64,000 bases of DNA. Source: Cocos nucifera. Taxonomy: Eukaryota > Streptophyta > Magnoliopsida > Arecales > Arecaceae. How positions within the stretch are numbered: the stretch's first letter is position 1; the number at the start of each line of letters is the position of its first letter. The stretch lies in the NCBI GenBank assembly GCA_006176705.1, contig QRFJ01004908.1:620001-684000 (forward strand), in the 5' to 3' direction. The position numbers and the translations under genes are program-made. This document shows positions 32,530 through 43,819 of this stretch, piece after piece. The notes under the pieces were generated by a model that was given only the letters and a program-made list of their open reading frames with translations, searched no databases and had not been told where the DNA came from.

Positions 32530-35500
32530 ATAGATAAGAGATGGATGAAGTTTAGTAGGCTCTCACCAGAATATGAGGCTGGACTTCAAAATTTTTTTGA
32601 TTCTATTATAAAAAAATTTGGGAACCATGGACTGATCCAATGTCCTTATAAAAAGTGTATGGATAGACCATGGCTACCTCATCAAGATGTACATGATCAT
32701 CTCACTATTTATGACTTTAAAGTCGATTATAAAATTTATTGGAACCAACATGGTAAGGACAGACCGCAAGAAGGCGATCAATATGATGGAAGAGTGGAAC
32801 AAATGGTTCGTGATATTTTTCATTTGTTAGCTACAATGACGTTGCATCTACGTCCATGCCTGATCCTATGATTGATGGAATGACAAACAACAAAGACAGA
32901 GAGAAGGTCCGCAAGTTGATGATGAATGCTAATATTTTGCTATATTTTTTATGTGAAAAGATGGCAAAGCTAGAGTTCTTAATCCGATTGTATCATGCAA
33001 AATATTCCAACAGATTTAGTAATAATGGAGTGAACTGCATATTAAAGCTTTTGAGGAACATTCTTTCGGACGATGCATAAATTTTAAAGAATAATTATGA
33101 GGCATCGAAAATTATTGAACAGCTAGGCTTTGCTTACACCAAGATACATGCATGTCCCAATGATTGCATGCTCTATTGGGAGGGGGATGTCAACCAAAAT
33201 GAGTGCATAAGATGTGGTGTGTCAAGATGAAAATAGAATAAAGGCGGTACATCGACTCATGTACCTCAAAAGTTGATGTGGTACTTTTCTTTGATTTCAA
33301 GACTATAAAAGTTATTTATGTCGACAAAAACATCAAAGAACATGAGATTGCATGAAGAGGACTGAACAAAAGATGATGCATTGAGGCATTCAGTCGATGG
33401 AGAGGCATGGCAGAAGTTTAATGAATTACATCCTAACTTCGCACATGAGATACGTAATGTGAGGTTGGGCTTGTCATGCGACGGTTTCAATCAATTCAAG
33501 CATATAAATACCATCCATAGTGTATGGTCAATATTTATTCATGTTTACAACCTTCCACCATGGATGTGTATGAAAATTTTTTTTGCTTTCATGATAGTAC
33601 TCATCCCTGGATTGATGGAGGTAGGTAATGATATTGATGTTTATTTGTAGCCTCTTATTGCCGACCTGAAACAGTTATGTAGCATTCAAGGTGTTCCAAC
33701 TTTTAATGCTTTGCTGAATGAGTCATTCTCCATGCATGCAGCGCTTTTGTGGACAATAAATAACTTTCCAACATATGCTCTAATGTTGGGTTAGAGCACC
33801 AAAAGTGAGCTAGTATGTCCGGTTTATGAAAAAAATATCCAATCTAGAAGGTTGACACATCGGAGGAGCTTTAGCTATATGGGGCATCGATATTTCTTCC
33901 ATCGAAATTATCCATATAGAAGGGATGCACGCTCCTTCGATGGCACTGTTGAAGAAGATGAGGCGTCTAATCAGATGTCTGAAAGTGATGTACTTAGAGA
34001 GTTGGATGGTCTCAGTATTAAATTTAGAAAAGATGAATCGATTGATGGTAAAAAGGAGAAGCGTTGATCAAAGAAAGTTGACACACTTTAATTGGAGAAA
34101 AAAGAGCATTTTCTTTGACTTGCCATCTTAGGAGATAAACTTATTACGCCATTGCTTAGATATAATGCATATTGAAAAGAATGGGTGCGAGCTCCTATTG
34201 GCAACAATCTTAAATATCAAATATAAGACTAAAGATGACTTGAATTTTCGATTTGACTTGAAAGAATGGGATATTAGAAGATCACTCCATCTAGAGCCGA
34301 TAGGGAGAGAACAGTGGAGGCTCCTTCATGCATGCTATGTTATGAATGCCTCCGAACGATCCACATTTCTTTGTGTATTGGAGAATATAAAGATCTCTGA
34401 TGGATACTCAAGCAATATATCAAAGCATGTGAATAGTAAGGATATCAAACTTGAAGAATTGAAGACTCATGATTATCATGTGCTAATGTAGAAATTGATC
34501 CCAATAGTTATTCGCCACGTATTGCCAAAAAATATCAGAATGGCTGTTATTCGTCTTTGCAATTTTTACAGAGATATTTATGTAAAGAGGCTACTTAAGA
34601 AAGACATGAAAAAAATGAAGGTAAGGATGGTGACTATGTTATATGATCTGGAGAAGATATTTTTACCATCATTTTTTATGATTATGATGTATCTTACCGT
34701 ACACCTTGCAGAAAAAGTTGCACTTAGAGGCCCAGTGTTCTATCGATGGATGTATCATACTGAGAGAAATATTCAAACTCTGAAATCTTATGTAAGAAAT
34801 ATGAATCATCCGGAGGGATCCATAGTAGAAAGTTATTTGGATCAAGAGTGTATGAATTTTTATACCATGTACTTAAACAAGCTTAAGATACATCATAATT
34901 GGCCAATGAGGAATCAGGATGATCAGTATGAACCAATTGAGCCTGCATTTGAGTCTATTCCACAGTCAGATGGATTTTTCACTTCATACCACCTCACTGA
35001 TTTAAGCATTAAGGAAAGAGATAAGGCACACCGCTATATGCTCTTCAACTGTAATGTCATTGAGCCATACATAAGATGAGTCACTCAATCTTATTTATTT
35101 TATAATAATTAAAAAAAATATTTAATTATATCTAAATTTATTCTTTATGCATGCAGCAAATACAAGAAGATCATAAGAGTAAAATATGATGCTCTAAGTA
35201 TGTGGAAGAAAGAAAAAATGCATAGCAAAAAATTTTCTGAATGATTCAAAGATCATGTAAGCGATTATATATTCTATCTTCTATAATTTATTTGAATATA
35301 TTTACTAATTAGGTATCATCTTCTTAATTAGGTGTGGAGATTGTCACTCAGTGATGTGAGCCCTGAAGTGCATGCCCTTTCAATGCACCCTAATCATACT
35401 GTGCATGAGTATAAACAGCTCATCATTAATAGCTACAGATTTAATATTCACAGCAAGTCCATAAATATGGCAACATAAAATAGTGGCATCATGTTGAGCA

Positions 35501-35886
35501 CCACCATTGGGTGTTATGCTAGCTCAAGGAATTCACAGCATCATATGGAAGATTTGAACTATTATAGCGTGGTGGAGAAGATAGTCATCTTGGACTATTA
35601 TTCTAAAGAGAAGATTATGTTGATGAAGTATGATTGGTTTGATAACTTGTCACGATCTGAGATGAAGACTGATGAGTATGATTTTACTCTCATTAACATG
35701 CAACGCCATCTCTGTACTGAAGAACCGTATATACTTGCCTCCCAAGCTAGTCAAGCCTTCTACGTTAGTGATCCTTTGGAGTCTCAATGGAGTGTTGTTG
35801 TGAAGATGGTGCCTAAGCATATTTTGGATGATATCGAAGTTGATGACAATGTTGAACCATGCATGCAAAGTGCTCCTCTAGGATAA
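32530..35886 (+). pseudogene. CACTA-2: TNP2-type transposase, decayed
   Basis: Family blocks occur in the right order. An N-terminal zinc-finger-like region (LSPEYEAGLQ, then IQCPYKKC and YKIYWNQHG, 32545-32790) comes first. FLCEKMAKLEFLIRLYHAKY follows (32930-33000), then YTKIHACPNDCMLYW (33130-33180). The Transposase_21 core is RHSVDGEAWQKFNELHPNFA, VRLGLSCDGFNQF and YNLPPWMCMK (33380-33590). MHIEKNGCELL is at 34165. A DUF4218-type part reads MYLTVHLAEKVALRGP then YRWMYHTERNIQTLKSYVRN (34680-34800). A DUF4216-type part reads YYSKEKIMLMKYDWF, then EPYILASQASQAFYV (35590-35770). The expected start codon is ATA (32530-32532) and several frameshifts and stops follow. The enzyme would cut CACTA ends; this copy should be inactive. 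Confidence 0.93.
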
Positions 35887-36069
35887 AACTTACTTGATAA
35901 TATCGAGGTCCCAGACATATTTGTCAGAAATGATGGTGATATCTATATTGTAGATGCTACTAGGCAATGACTTCAACATTCTAGTATAAATTATTAAAAT
36001 CTATTTATTGATGTGTTGCTAATATTATTGTTCAAAATATTAAATTTGTTGTCCAAAGATTGCAACCCC

Positions 36070-36260
36070 CACCCCTCGAATGAGTACGTGGAGCTCCATA
36101 TTTAAGCCATGCTGGTAGGCCGTGCCATGCCATGTCATATCGGTAGGCCATGCCGTGCCATACCATGCCGTGTCGTGCCATATCGATAGTTCATGCCTTA
36201 GGCCGTGTCATGCCGGTAAGCCGTGCCATGGGTTGTGCCAGTCACTAAGACAACGCCCGA
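36070..36260. repeat. CCATGCC-rich simple repeat in CACTA-2
   Basis: Many near copies of GTGCCATGCC, CATGCCGTG and ATCGGTAGGCC occur within 190 bases, just after the transposase. A shorter relative is at 22450-22510 in CACTA-1 (TGCCATAGTTTTTGGGCCATGCC). Confidence 0.7.
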
Positions 36261-36280
36261 CCGCTAAAAGAACTCCCATC

Positions 36281-36385
36281 TTATTGCTTTCGTTTATTGC
36301 ATTGCATAACGATAGATCCGTCAATTGATTAGTGTACATAATCTTTGACATACATATATTTATATGTAATTATACGGATGGTACC
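36281..36385 (+). repeat. Direct repeat downstream of CACTA-2 transposase
   Basis: Second copy of the repeat at 32053-32155: TCTTATTGCTTTCGTTTATTGC...CCGTCAATTGATTAGTGTACATAATCT. The pair brackets the transposase gene. Confidence 0.8.
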
Positions 36386-36437
36386 TAGGCGTATATTTGA
36401 TTATTGTTCAACATGTTATATTGGTTAATGTTCATTA

Positions 36438-38185
36438 ATGTTGCAGGTCATGATGACACCGAAACGCCATCTAGCTTTCACCCTTACCTCTCGATGGATT
36501 ACGCGGAGTTCAGCATTTAAGGAGCAGTCAGAGCATACTCCATCCACCTCCACATCGGCTGCTCAAGGATATCCACCATCGACATCTACTCCACCGATAG
36601 CATCTAGTACTCCACCGACATCTGAGCCTCTACCATCATTCACATCTCCGACACATGCTACTCCACCGACATCTGAGTGTACATTTTTATTATATTATTT
36701 ATTTATTTTTTATATAGTACTTATACACTTATATATTTGCATAACGTATTTTTATTGCAGGTGCATCATCCAATAGGATATTTTGCGATCTTACATGTAT
36801 GGTGTATGTGTGAAACTGCCAGCATCAGGTGATGGTATAGTATGATCCGAAGGGGAGGCCAGTAAGGAAGACCACGCGGGAGATGCATTCATTTTTTGGG
36901 GTTCTTGTGAGGCAGTCAGACATTATTCTCATAGAGCCCAGAGACTAACGATTGATGGATGATACTATCAGGGATCGGATGTGGGATGAGATATGGATAG
37001 GTGCATCTTAATTATATTTATGCATTTTACATGTTTATACTATGTTTGATTAGAATAATTTTGTAACTGACTTTTGATAATTTTGTACAGAGAATATACG
37101 ACTTTTCTGATTATGAAAGGGCTCGAGATGTCCGACTGAAGAAGATCGAAAAGTTGTACCGGGGCTATAAGGTAAAGCTTCACAGAGGATGGCTCGAGCA
37201 CCGATGAGACACTCCAGAGGAACTTGTTCTTTGGATACAGGACTATCCTCTAAGTCAGTAGGAGAGGATGGTTACACATTGGAGGAGCCAGGAGTTTGAG
37301 GTAAAATTAATAACTTTTAAATTTTTCAATACGCTTAAAGTTATATTTAAATATTTTTTAAATATTTATTATTTATTTAAATACTTGTTAGACTACATTC
37401 CATCAGAATCAGAAGAATCGAGCAGTCTAGGACTATACGCACACTCTCGACCGTGAGTCTATGGCCAGTCGTATGCATAGAGAGGTAATAAATTCTAAAT
37501 CTTACTAGATAAATTAAATTAATTTTTTTTTCATATTTCTAACAAACTGATCCATTGTTATAACTGATAAGAGATGAAGTGATGTCCAGCCGTAGCGATA
37601 TCTTTCGATCCAGCCGTAGGGATAAGAAGGGCAGGCCAATGAACGCCGCGATCAAAAAAATTTTTGTAAGTATTAAATATATTAGTATATATGATTAGTA
37701 TTATAGCATTTCTTATAAAATTTTATTTGTATTTATAATTACATGATCAATTAGATGTGCTTGCGAGCGAGGGCCCGGATACCTCTGGCTTCCATAACCA
37801 TCTATCTCAGGTCTTGAGGCCTGAGAACTTTGAGAGGATCCAATGTAGGCCCGGACATAGGTCGACCAACTATTGGTCAGAGGCGAGCATTTCTTCACAG
37901 ACTTTCGGTATCGTCAGTCAGGAGGAGCTTGAGGCGGCATTGGCACGGGCAGATTATGCTGTGATGCAGGCAGATCGGGCTGAGGAGCGCGCATCCAATC
38001 TGGAGGGCATCGTGAGAGACATGGTGTTGACGTTCAACGTGCGTTTTAAAGATACCTTTACGAACTTTGAGGATATGTTGGCACGCATTCCAACTTCAGC
38101 TTCTCCAGCTCCGGCTCTGGCTCCGACTTCAGCTCGTGCTCCATCTTTCAGAGATGACGACGATGTAGATTTAGAAGACTTTTGA
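36438..38185 (+). pseudogene. CACTA-2: second gene (Transposase_24 type), intron-containing, decayed
   Basis: Exon-like blocks run along the plus strand. A Ser/Thr/Pro-rich N-terminus (TPKRHLAFTLTSR..., 36444-36690) comes first. A block near 37090-37300 reads YDFSDYERARDVRLKKIEKL, YRGYKVKLHRGWLEHR and ERMVTHWRSQEFE, characteristic of plant Transposase_24. NQKNRAV then TLDRESMASRMHRE is at 37400-37485. SRRDKKGRPMNAAIKKIF is at about 37610-37665. The C-terminal exon (37757-38185) has a helical ALARADYAVMQADRAEERAS segment and an acidic DDDDVDLEDF end. Some stops (in HR*DTPEEL and SQ*ERM) break it. The family role is a DNA-binding partner of the transposase (TNPA-like), by inference. Confidence 0.83.
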
Positions 38186-38289
38186 TATATTTTTTAAAAA
38201 AATATTATAATAAATTTTATTTGATAATAAAATTTTAATATTTTAAAAATATTTTTATGTTTATAATATTTTTTGTGTTATATATCTCT

Positions 38290-38642
38290 GCATTTGTCCG
38301 GTAAAATTACTATCGTAGACGTGCCAACCGCTGTCATAGGTAATATGTCAACCGCTACATTAGACCTATGGCAGCAGTTCCATAATCGTTGCCATAGACC
38401 GATCTATCACAGTGATTTCATAACCGCTGCCATAGATAAGCCTGTGATAGCCATTTGAAAATTGCTGCAATAGGCATCTATGGCAGCGATTTTCATAATC
38501 GTTGCAATAACCGCTGCCATAGAACTACGGCGATGGCTACAGTGGCAGCGGTTAGCTAATTGCTGTCATATCCTATAGTTGTAATTTTTTGTGCTACGAC
38601 AGTGATTACAAACCGCTGTCCTAGTTCGATTCTGTAGTAGTA
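38290..38642. repeat. CACTA-2: right subterminal repeats and terminal inverted repeat
   Basis: Repeated AACCGCTGCCATAG, TATGGCAGCGATT and TGGCAGCGGTTA motifs run up to the terminal TAGTAGTA. They correspond in order to 24190-24598 of CACTA-1. Confidence 0.82.
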
Positions 38643-38672
38643 TCAATAAGTTGAACAGAACAGCATGGAGAT

Positions 38673-38685
38673 GGCTCTGATACCA
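38673..38685 (-). other. Element F: primer-binding site (tRNA-iMet type)
   Basis: The minus strand reads TGGTATCAGAGCC, the standard initiator-methionine tRNA complement of plant copia elements, five bases from the LTR end. Confidence 0.92.
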
Positions 38686-38690
38686 CTGAA

Positions 38691-39086
38691 TGTAAAAAAT
38701 TTAAATCTTGATACGAAAATAAATATACCTCCAGCCATTGTTGATTAAGCCTAAATCCAATCAAGAACGAAGAAAGATGAATCTGCATATAGATCTCCTC
38801 GAAACCTATAAAAATCACTGCAAAAAAGCTCTTCTAGTCTATGCCAGAGGATCTCAATGACTATTCTTGATGGAGTATCACAAATTGTATTTATAGACTA
38901 GACTAAAGATTTTTTAAAATTGACACAAACTCTTTTTTTCATTAAAAAAAGTATACTCATATTGGAGTCTTTATTTTGATCTAAATTTTTTTTAATATTA
39001 TTTTAATTATCTTAAATTATTTTTAATTAATTAAGTTACAAATAGATCATATTAAATTTTTAATATTTGGAACAAGTACAATAATA
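38691..39086 (-). repeat. Element F: 5' LTR
   Basis: 396 bases from TGTAAAAAATTTAAATC to TACAATAATA on the plus strand, colinear with 12824-13154 plus 18523-18590. It is joined to the primer-binding site on its low side, as expected for a minus-strand element. Confidence 0.9.
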
Positions 39087-39321
39087 TAAGCTCTAATGAA
39101 AGGGATCACCCTAACCGGTCCTATCTCTATGAGAAACATCAAACAAGGTAACATGAGTTACATGAAACACAAAAACATTATCATGTTCTCTTACTAAGTT
39201 ATGCAAGGGGGAAGATGAAAGAATGTACATATCCAATTTAAATAGTAGTCACCAATAATCTGATAAAGCTTTATTAAAAAAGATGCATGAAAGTTGATTT
39301 GGAGCAAAAATGTGTTTACGA
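39087..39321 (-). other. 3' UTR of the host-gene remnant
   Basis: Non-coding sequence downstream of the stop codon at 39322-39324. An AATAAA signal on the minus strand lies at 39270-39275, about 47 bases after the stop. The stretch runs directly into the LTR of F at 39086. Confidence 0.5.
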
Positions 39322-39536
39322 TTAGCTTCCAGTGTCCGCTATAAGGTTTTGTGCTTCCAGAAGCTTCATTCGCCTCTCTGCTTATTCTCGTTCACACTGG
39401 CTGATTCCTATGATAATGTCGAGGATGGTGCCGGCGGTACCAAAAATGGCCAACGGTGCCAAGGACTTCTTCTTCCGTATCCCCAATGGAATCGCAATTA
39501 AAGCCCCAGCTTGAGAAGAACCATGTACCAAGTGCG
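39322..39536 (-). pseudogene. Terminal exon of a host gene for a small membrane protein, broken
   Basis: A minus-strand frame reads HLVHGSSQAGALIAIPLGIR, then KKKSLAPLAIFGTAGTILDI, then IIGISQCERE, an in-frame TAA, AERRMKLLEAQNLIADTGS and a final TAA. A preceding TTGCAG (39537-39542) fits a splice acceptor. The hydrophobic stretch APLAIFGTAGTILDIIIGIS could be one membrane segment. The sequence after the first stop still looks coding, so that TAA is probably a lesion, although a true early end cannot be excluded. Its composition is unlike the surrounding transposons. I believe it belongs to a conserved plant family but cannot name it. Upstream exons were not found. Confidence 0.55.
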
Positions 39537-39589
39537 CTGCAAGCACCCATAAACATAAAAATTAATTATTATGCTCTGAACATTGATAC

Positions 39590-40240
39590 ACATAAGTACT
39601 TCTACGATTATTATAGGCTGTCGAATCATTATACATGATATATACCAAATATAACTTTTAAAAATTAATAAAATTTTAAATAATTAAACCTATAAATTTA
39701 TAGAACATCATTAAATTAAATTTTAAAATATCAAAAATATCCATAGCACTGTTCTAAAATATATTTTTATCTCTTATATAAAAAATATTCAAAAATACTA
39801 TTTTAAGACATCAATGGTATCCTTTTCTTGCGAGCACGGCATAGATTGCTGACTTTTTTAGCATCCCGTGAAGAAGTAGAGAAATTAAAAGAGTAAAAGA
39901 TGTTTGAAAATTTAGAGAAAAAAAAATTGGGCTTGGATTGCATGCTGGGTCAGGAACCCAAGGATCCCTTTCATATCCACTAAATTCTAAACATTAGGTT
40001 TCAAAAAATAAATTGCATAAATAAAACTCCAACGTTCAAGAGATTAAGAGGTCAAATAAATTCTAACATTTAAAAAATATTAATAATAATAATAAATTCC
40101 AACATTCTGACTTGATTGACCGGGTCTGGTTTGGTTTGTCCATGTAAATTAAAATTTTTTCTTCAAACCACCTCAAATATCCCTAAAGGTTAAACTAAAT
40201 CCTTTTTCAATGTGAAACTAAAAGAATCTCAAAATATTGA
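39590..40240 (-). repeat. Element G: 3' LTR, approximate
   Basis: Aligned by eye to 54450-55070. Similarity fades at both sides, so ends may be off by tens of bases. Divergence from its partner is obvious even by eye, suggesting an old insertion. Confidence 0.65.
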
Positions 40241-40889
40241 AAAATAGATTTTTGGAAGAAAAATCTTTGAGAAATTTTGAGTTTCTATGCTTGCATTTTT
40301 CATCAACAACCCCCTACAAAACTCAAAAATTTTTAAAAAATAATAAAATAAAATAATACAAATTTTTGGATGCTTATACTATGCAATGGGTAAGGTAATT
40401 TAAGCTTATTTAATGTGAGTAGTTTTCATCTGAAAAAATTAGAATGAACTAGGTCTTGAGCTATGTTATTTTAATTCAGACTTCAACTACTACATACATA
40501 GTATAGATTCTTTTCATCGCAAATCTGTACATTAGTGGCTCAGCATATATATCTTGATTTTTCATAAGAGTTATTAAAGATAGCTCAAATCTCATATCTA
40601 CGATTATAGACGGATACTCTCATATAGGTGAACCCCTCCAGGAATGTGTGTAGAGTCACATCTTGTAGAAAATACCATATTGAATCTCATTCAGAGCTAC
40701 AGCTCTTCCTTCACCACTACATAAGAGCACTAAATACCATCAAAATGGGATGGAGTCTATGACTCCTATATCAAGTAAATCACATATGCTCTCTGATCAA
40801 CTAATTAACTTATTATTATATTGAACCTCCTTCAAGAGATCTCCTATCACATAAATTGGGTTCCCACTATTGGAAGATCTATTATGAAC
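40241..40889 (-). other. Element G: 3' untranslated region
   Basis: AT-rich sequence between the LTR and the end of RNase H. It has no open frame of note and no clear polypurine tract. Confidence 0.5.
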
Positions 40890-42609
40890 AAAGTTCCATC
40901 CTGTTTAATGTCTCAAGGATCTTAGTCCAATTCAAGCCTTTAATAAGACGGTCAATAAGATTTTAATTTAATTTTATAAAATTTAATACTATTATATCAT
41001 GCTTTTATTATCATTTTATCTTAATTTTATATGTCTATTAGTTTTAGAATTTACAAGTTTCTTTTTACAGAAGTTAATTACAGCTCTAGAATCACGATAA
41101 ATAGATATAGGAGAAATGGATGTTTGTATCAAAGGACTAGATGGCCATAAATTTTTGAGCTACTCAACTTTTAAGGATGTGATATCTAGGGCTATTAATT
41201 CTACCTTCATGATACTTCTAGCTATTATAATTTATTTTATAAATTATCAAAAAATAACACCATTACCAAGAGTAAAAATATATCTAAAGATAGACTTAAT
41301 ATATAAAGAATCAAATATACAGTTAGCATCACTATAGTCCTCAAGTACAACTGAATAGCCATAAAACCTAAGCTCATAAGAAATGATACCTTTAAGATAC
41401 TGAATAACTCATTTTAAAGCAATCTAATGAGACATACTAGGGTTGCTGGTATAACTACTTAATTTGAAAATAGTATAAGCAATATTAAGTCTAGTTCTAT
41501 TGGCTAAATATAAGAGTGATCCAATGATTTGAGCATATTTTTTTTAATTCATAGAGTTACAAATATTCTTTTCTAATTTAATAATAGGATTATAAGGTGT
41601 GGATAGAGGAGAAAAATTAGAGTATCCAAATTTGTCAAGGATCATTTGAATATAATATGATTGGGTTAGATAATGAGTTAAATGATGTATTAATCTTCAT
41701 ACCTAAGATTACATCAACTTGACCAAGATCTTTCATGTCAAAGTGATTTAATAACAAAGTTTTGGTATCATTAATTAGATCAATATCCAATACTAGAATA
41801 AGAATATCATCTATATATTAATAAAGAAGAACACATCGATCACCAAATCTCTTATAAGATAAATAATTATCAAAGTTATTGATTTGAAAACCACTAGAGA
41901 GAACAATACTATCAAATTTCTTATGCCATTGTTTATGTGCTTACTTTAACCCATATAAGAACTTAACTAGTTTGCATACTTAATTCTCTTAACCATGCAC
42001 AAAAAAACCTTTAGGTTGACTCATATGAATCTCTTCTTCTAAATCACCATGAAGAAAGCTAGTTTTTACATCCATTTGATGAACAAGAAGATTATGAATG
42101 AAAGTCAAAGCAAGAAGAACTCGGATGGTGGAGATATGAGCAACAGGAGAGTATGTGTTAAAAAAGTCAAAGATAGTCTTTTATCCAAAATCTTGAGCTA
42201 CAAGCTGAACCTTGTACTTTTTCATAAATCTATTTACCTTCAGCTTTTTCTTAAAGATCCACTTACATCCTAGAGGTTTACTTTCAGGAAGATTTACTTT
42301 AAGGAGGTAAATCAGTAAGAATCCAGAAATTATTTTCAATGATTGATTCAATCTCATTATTTATATCCTCCTCCCAGAAGGAAACTTCAGAAGAGCTCGT
42401 AGCATCTTGATAAGTTATTGGTGTTTCTTCAATTATGAAAGTTATAAACTCTTCACAGAAACTCTTTGTAGTTCTAGCTCTCTTACTCCTCCTAAGTTCA
42501 AAGAAAAGATTTGGTTCTACAAGATTATGATTAGGTTGAAATATAGAAGGATGACCTGAAGAAGAATCAGCAATAGAAGATATTAAAGAATGATCAAATA
42601 TTTGATTAG
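40890..42609 (-). pseudogene. pol: Element G: reverse transcriptase and RNase H
   Basis: Reading the minus strand from 42609 there is a linker ending FELRRSKRARTTKSF. NNFWILTDLPPKVNLPESKP then LGCKWIFKK (reverse transcriptase start) follow, then HQMDVKTSFLHGDLEEEIHM, SQPKGFF and LYGLK. A YIDDILI catalytic block survives in a shifted frame near 41810-41825. GSLLYLANRTRLNIAYTIFK follows. RNase H reads DANCIFDSLYIKSI...FTLGNGVIFW, IIARSIMKVELIALDI and IYRDSRAVINFCKKK. About ten stops and shifts interrupt it. The plus-strand frame at 41116-41337 is its shadow. Confidence 0.87.
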
Positions 42610-43727
42610 TGTTGGTGTAGAATCTGATCGACGTCGGAACGAGCTGGAGTGAAGGTGAACGAGATCACCATCGGTGATCTGCAAAATAAAGTTCCATCCG
42701 GAGTTGGTGGTGGTGGCTCCGACGAAATCTTTCGATGATCAAGTCAGCTCTTCTGATCAACAGAAATGGAGTGCTCAGACGAGAACTTCAATAGAGTTTC
42801 AGAAAGAAGAAGAGAGCTTAGAACTTAGAAAAAATATATCTGGAGGATCTCTTTTTATAGGCGGAGCTTGATTGATGGTGACAGCTACAGCTGTCTGACA
42901 GCGGACTGCTCGAGACCTAGTGAAATTCGATACGGAGAGAAAGATATCATCAGACTAATAGTGACAGTTATACCGTTCAGTAGCGAACCGCTCGAGATCT
43001 GATGAAGTCTGTCATGAAGGAGGATGCCACCTATAGTGGACTGATGGCGATTGTTCGTCAAAATTTAATAATCATAGTTCGGAGGATGCAGGTATTGGTT
43101 GGTGAAGAACTTCGACATACATCAATTTTGAAGGAGTTCGGACTCCTAAAGAGAATACGACTAGAGAAGATCATCTAGGAGGAACGCTAGCTGAAGGAGA
43201 GATCTGAAAGAAGTTTGACTTCGGAAGGAGTTCGATCGAAGGAGAAGTCTGGACAGAGTTTGGCTCCCATAGGAGTCCAACCGAAGAAGAAGTTTGGAGA
43301 AAATTTGGCTCCTATAGGAGTCCGACTAAAGGAAGAGCATGAAGAAAGCTCGGCTCCTGTAGGAGTCTGACTGAAGGAAGGGTGCGGAGGAAGTTCAACT
43401 TCTATAGGAGTCCAACTGTAGGAGCAATCCGAAAGGAGTTTGGCTCCCATAGGCATCCGACTAAAGAAAAAGTATGGAGAAAGTTCGGCTTTCGTAGGCA
43501 TCCAACTGAAGGAGAAGCGTGAAGAAAGTTTGGCTTCCATAGGAGTCTAACTGAAGAAGGAGATCTGAAAGGAGTTCGACCACTGAAAAAGTTTGGTCGA
43601 CTGAAGAAGATCAGATGGGGTTCGATCGTTATGAGAAAATTTTTGATTGGAGCTCTTCCATGATTACCAGCTGCATTAGGCTAAGTCCTAGGCTAGACTT
43701 CGATGGAAGCGGGGTTTATCCCCAATA
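42610..43727 (-). repeat. Element D: 3' LTR
   Basis: It starts TGTTGGTG and ends GTTTATCCCCAATA, followed by the polypurine tract, 1118 bases. The TATA box (complement of CTTTTTATA) is at 42851-42859. About eight degenerate 45-bp-type units lie at 43190-43570. Confidence 0.92.
42851..42859 (-). promoter_or_regulatory. TATA box of LTR D (3' copy)
   Basis: The minus strand reads CCTATAAAAAGAGATCC, followed by TCCAGATATATTTT, as in the other LTRs of the family. Confidence 0.55.
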
Positions 43728-43747
43728 ATAGTTTCCTCACTTTCGAG
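43728..43747 (-). other. Element D: polypurine tract
   Basis: The minus strand reads CTCGAAAGTGAGGAAACTAT directly before LTR start TATTGGGG. Confidence 0.8.
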
Positions 43748-43819
43748 TTTGAAACTCGAAGAAAGAAAGTACAAAAAGGATGACTATCGAAGTCCTCTTC
43801 AGGACTCTGCACTAGTTCA

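Larger units (their letters stand above)
28911..38642 (+). mobile_element. CACTA-2: large CACTA (En/Spm-type) transposon with decayed transposase
   Basis: The left end is CACTATTACAAAATG. The right end complemented is TACTACTACAGAATCG, so the terminal C has become T. A perfect 3-bp target duplication TCA lies at 28908-28910 and 38643-38645. It contains subterminal arrays at both ends, a palindrome, a TNP2-type transposase gene and a second gene of the Transposase_24 type, both on the plus strand. It is 9.7 kb, a normal size for a full CACTA element. It sits 27 bases from the primer-binding site of F. Confidence 0.94.
12824..39086 (-). mobile_element. Element F: Ty1/copia retrotransposon broken by three insertions
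   Basis: The 5' LTR is at 38691-39086 with a primer-binding site at 38673-38685. The 3' LTR is at 12824-13154 and 18523-18590, split by element C. In between lie minus-strand gag, protease, integrase, reverse transcriptase and RNase H, in copia order (integrase before reverse transcriptase). Element C sits in the 3' LTR, CACTA-1 in reverse transcriptase and CACTA-2 beside the primer-binding site, each with a perfect target duplication. Without them about 6.7 kb remains. LTR lengths agree (about 394 and 396 bases). No target duplication is visible for F itself (ATCTA before 12824, TAAGC after 39086). All genes carry stops or shifts. Confidence 0.88.

Noticed and set aside
41116..41337. Plus-strand 73-codon frame
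   Set aside because: It is the complement of copia RNase H of element G, which reads clearly on the minus strand.
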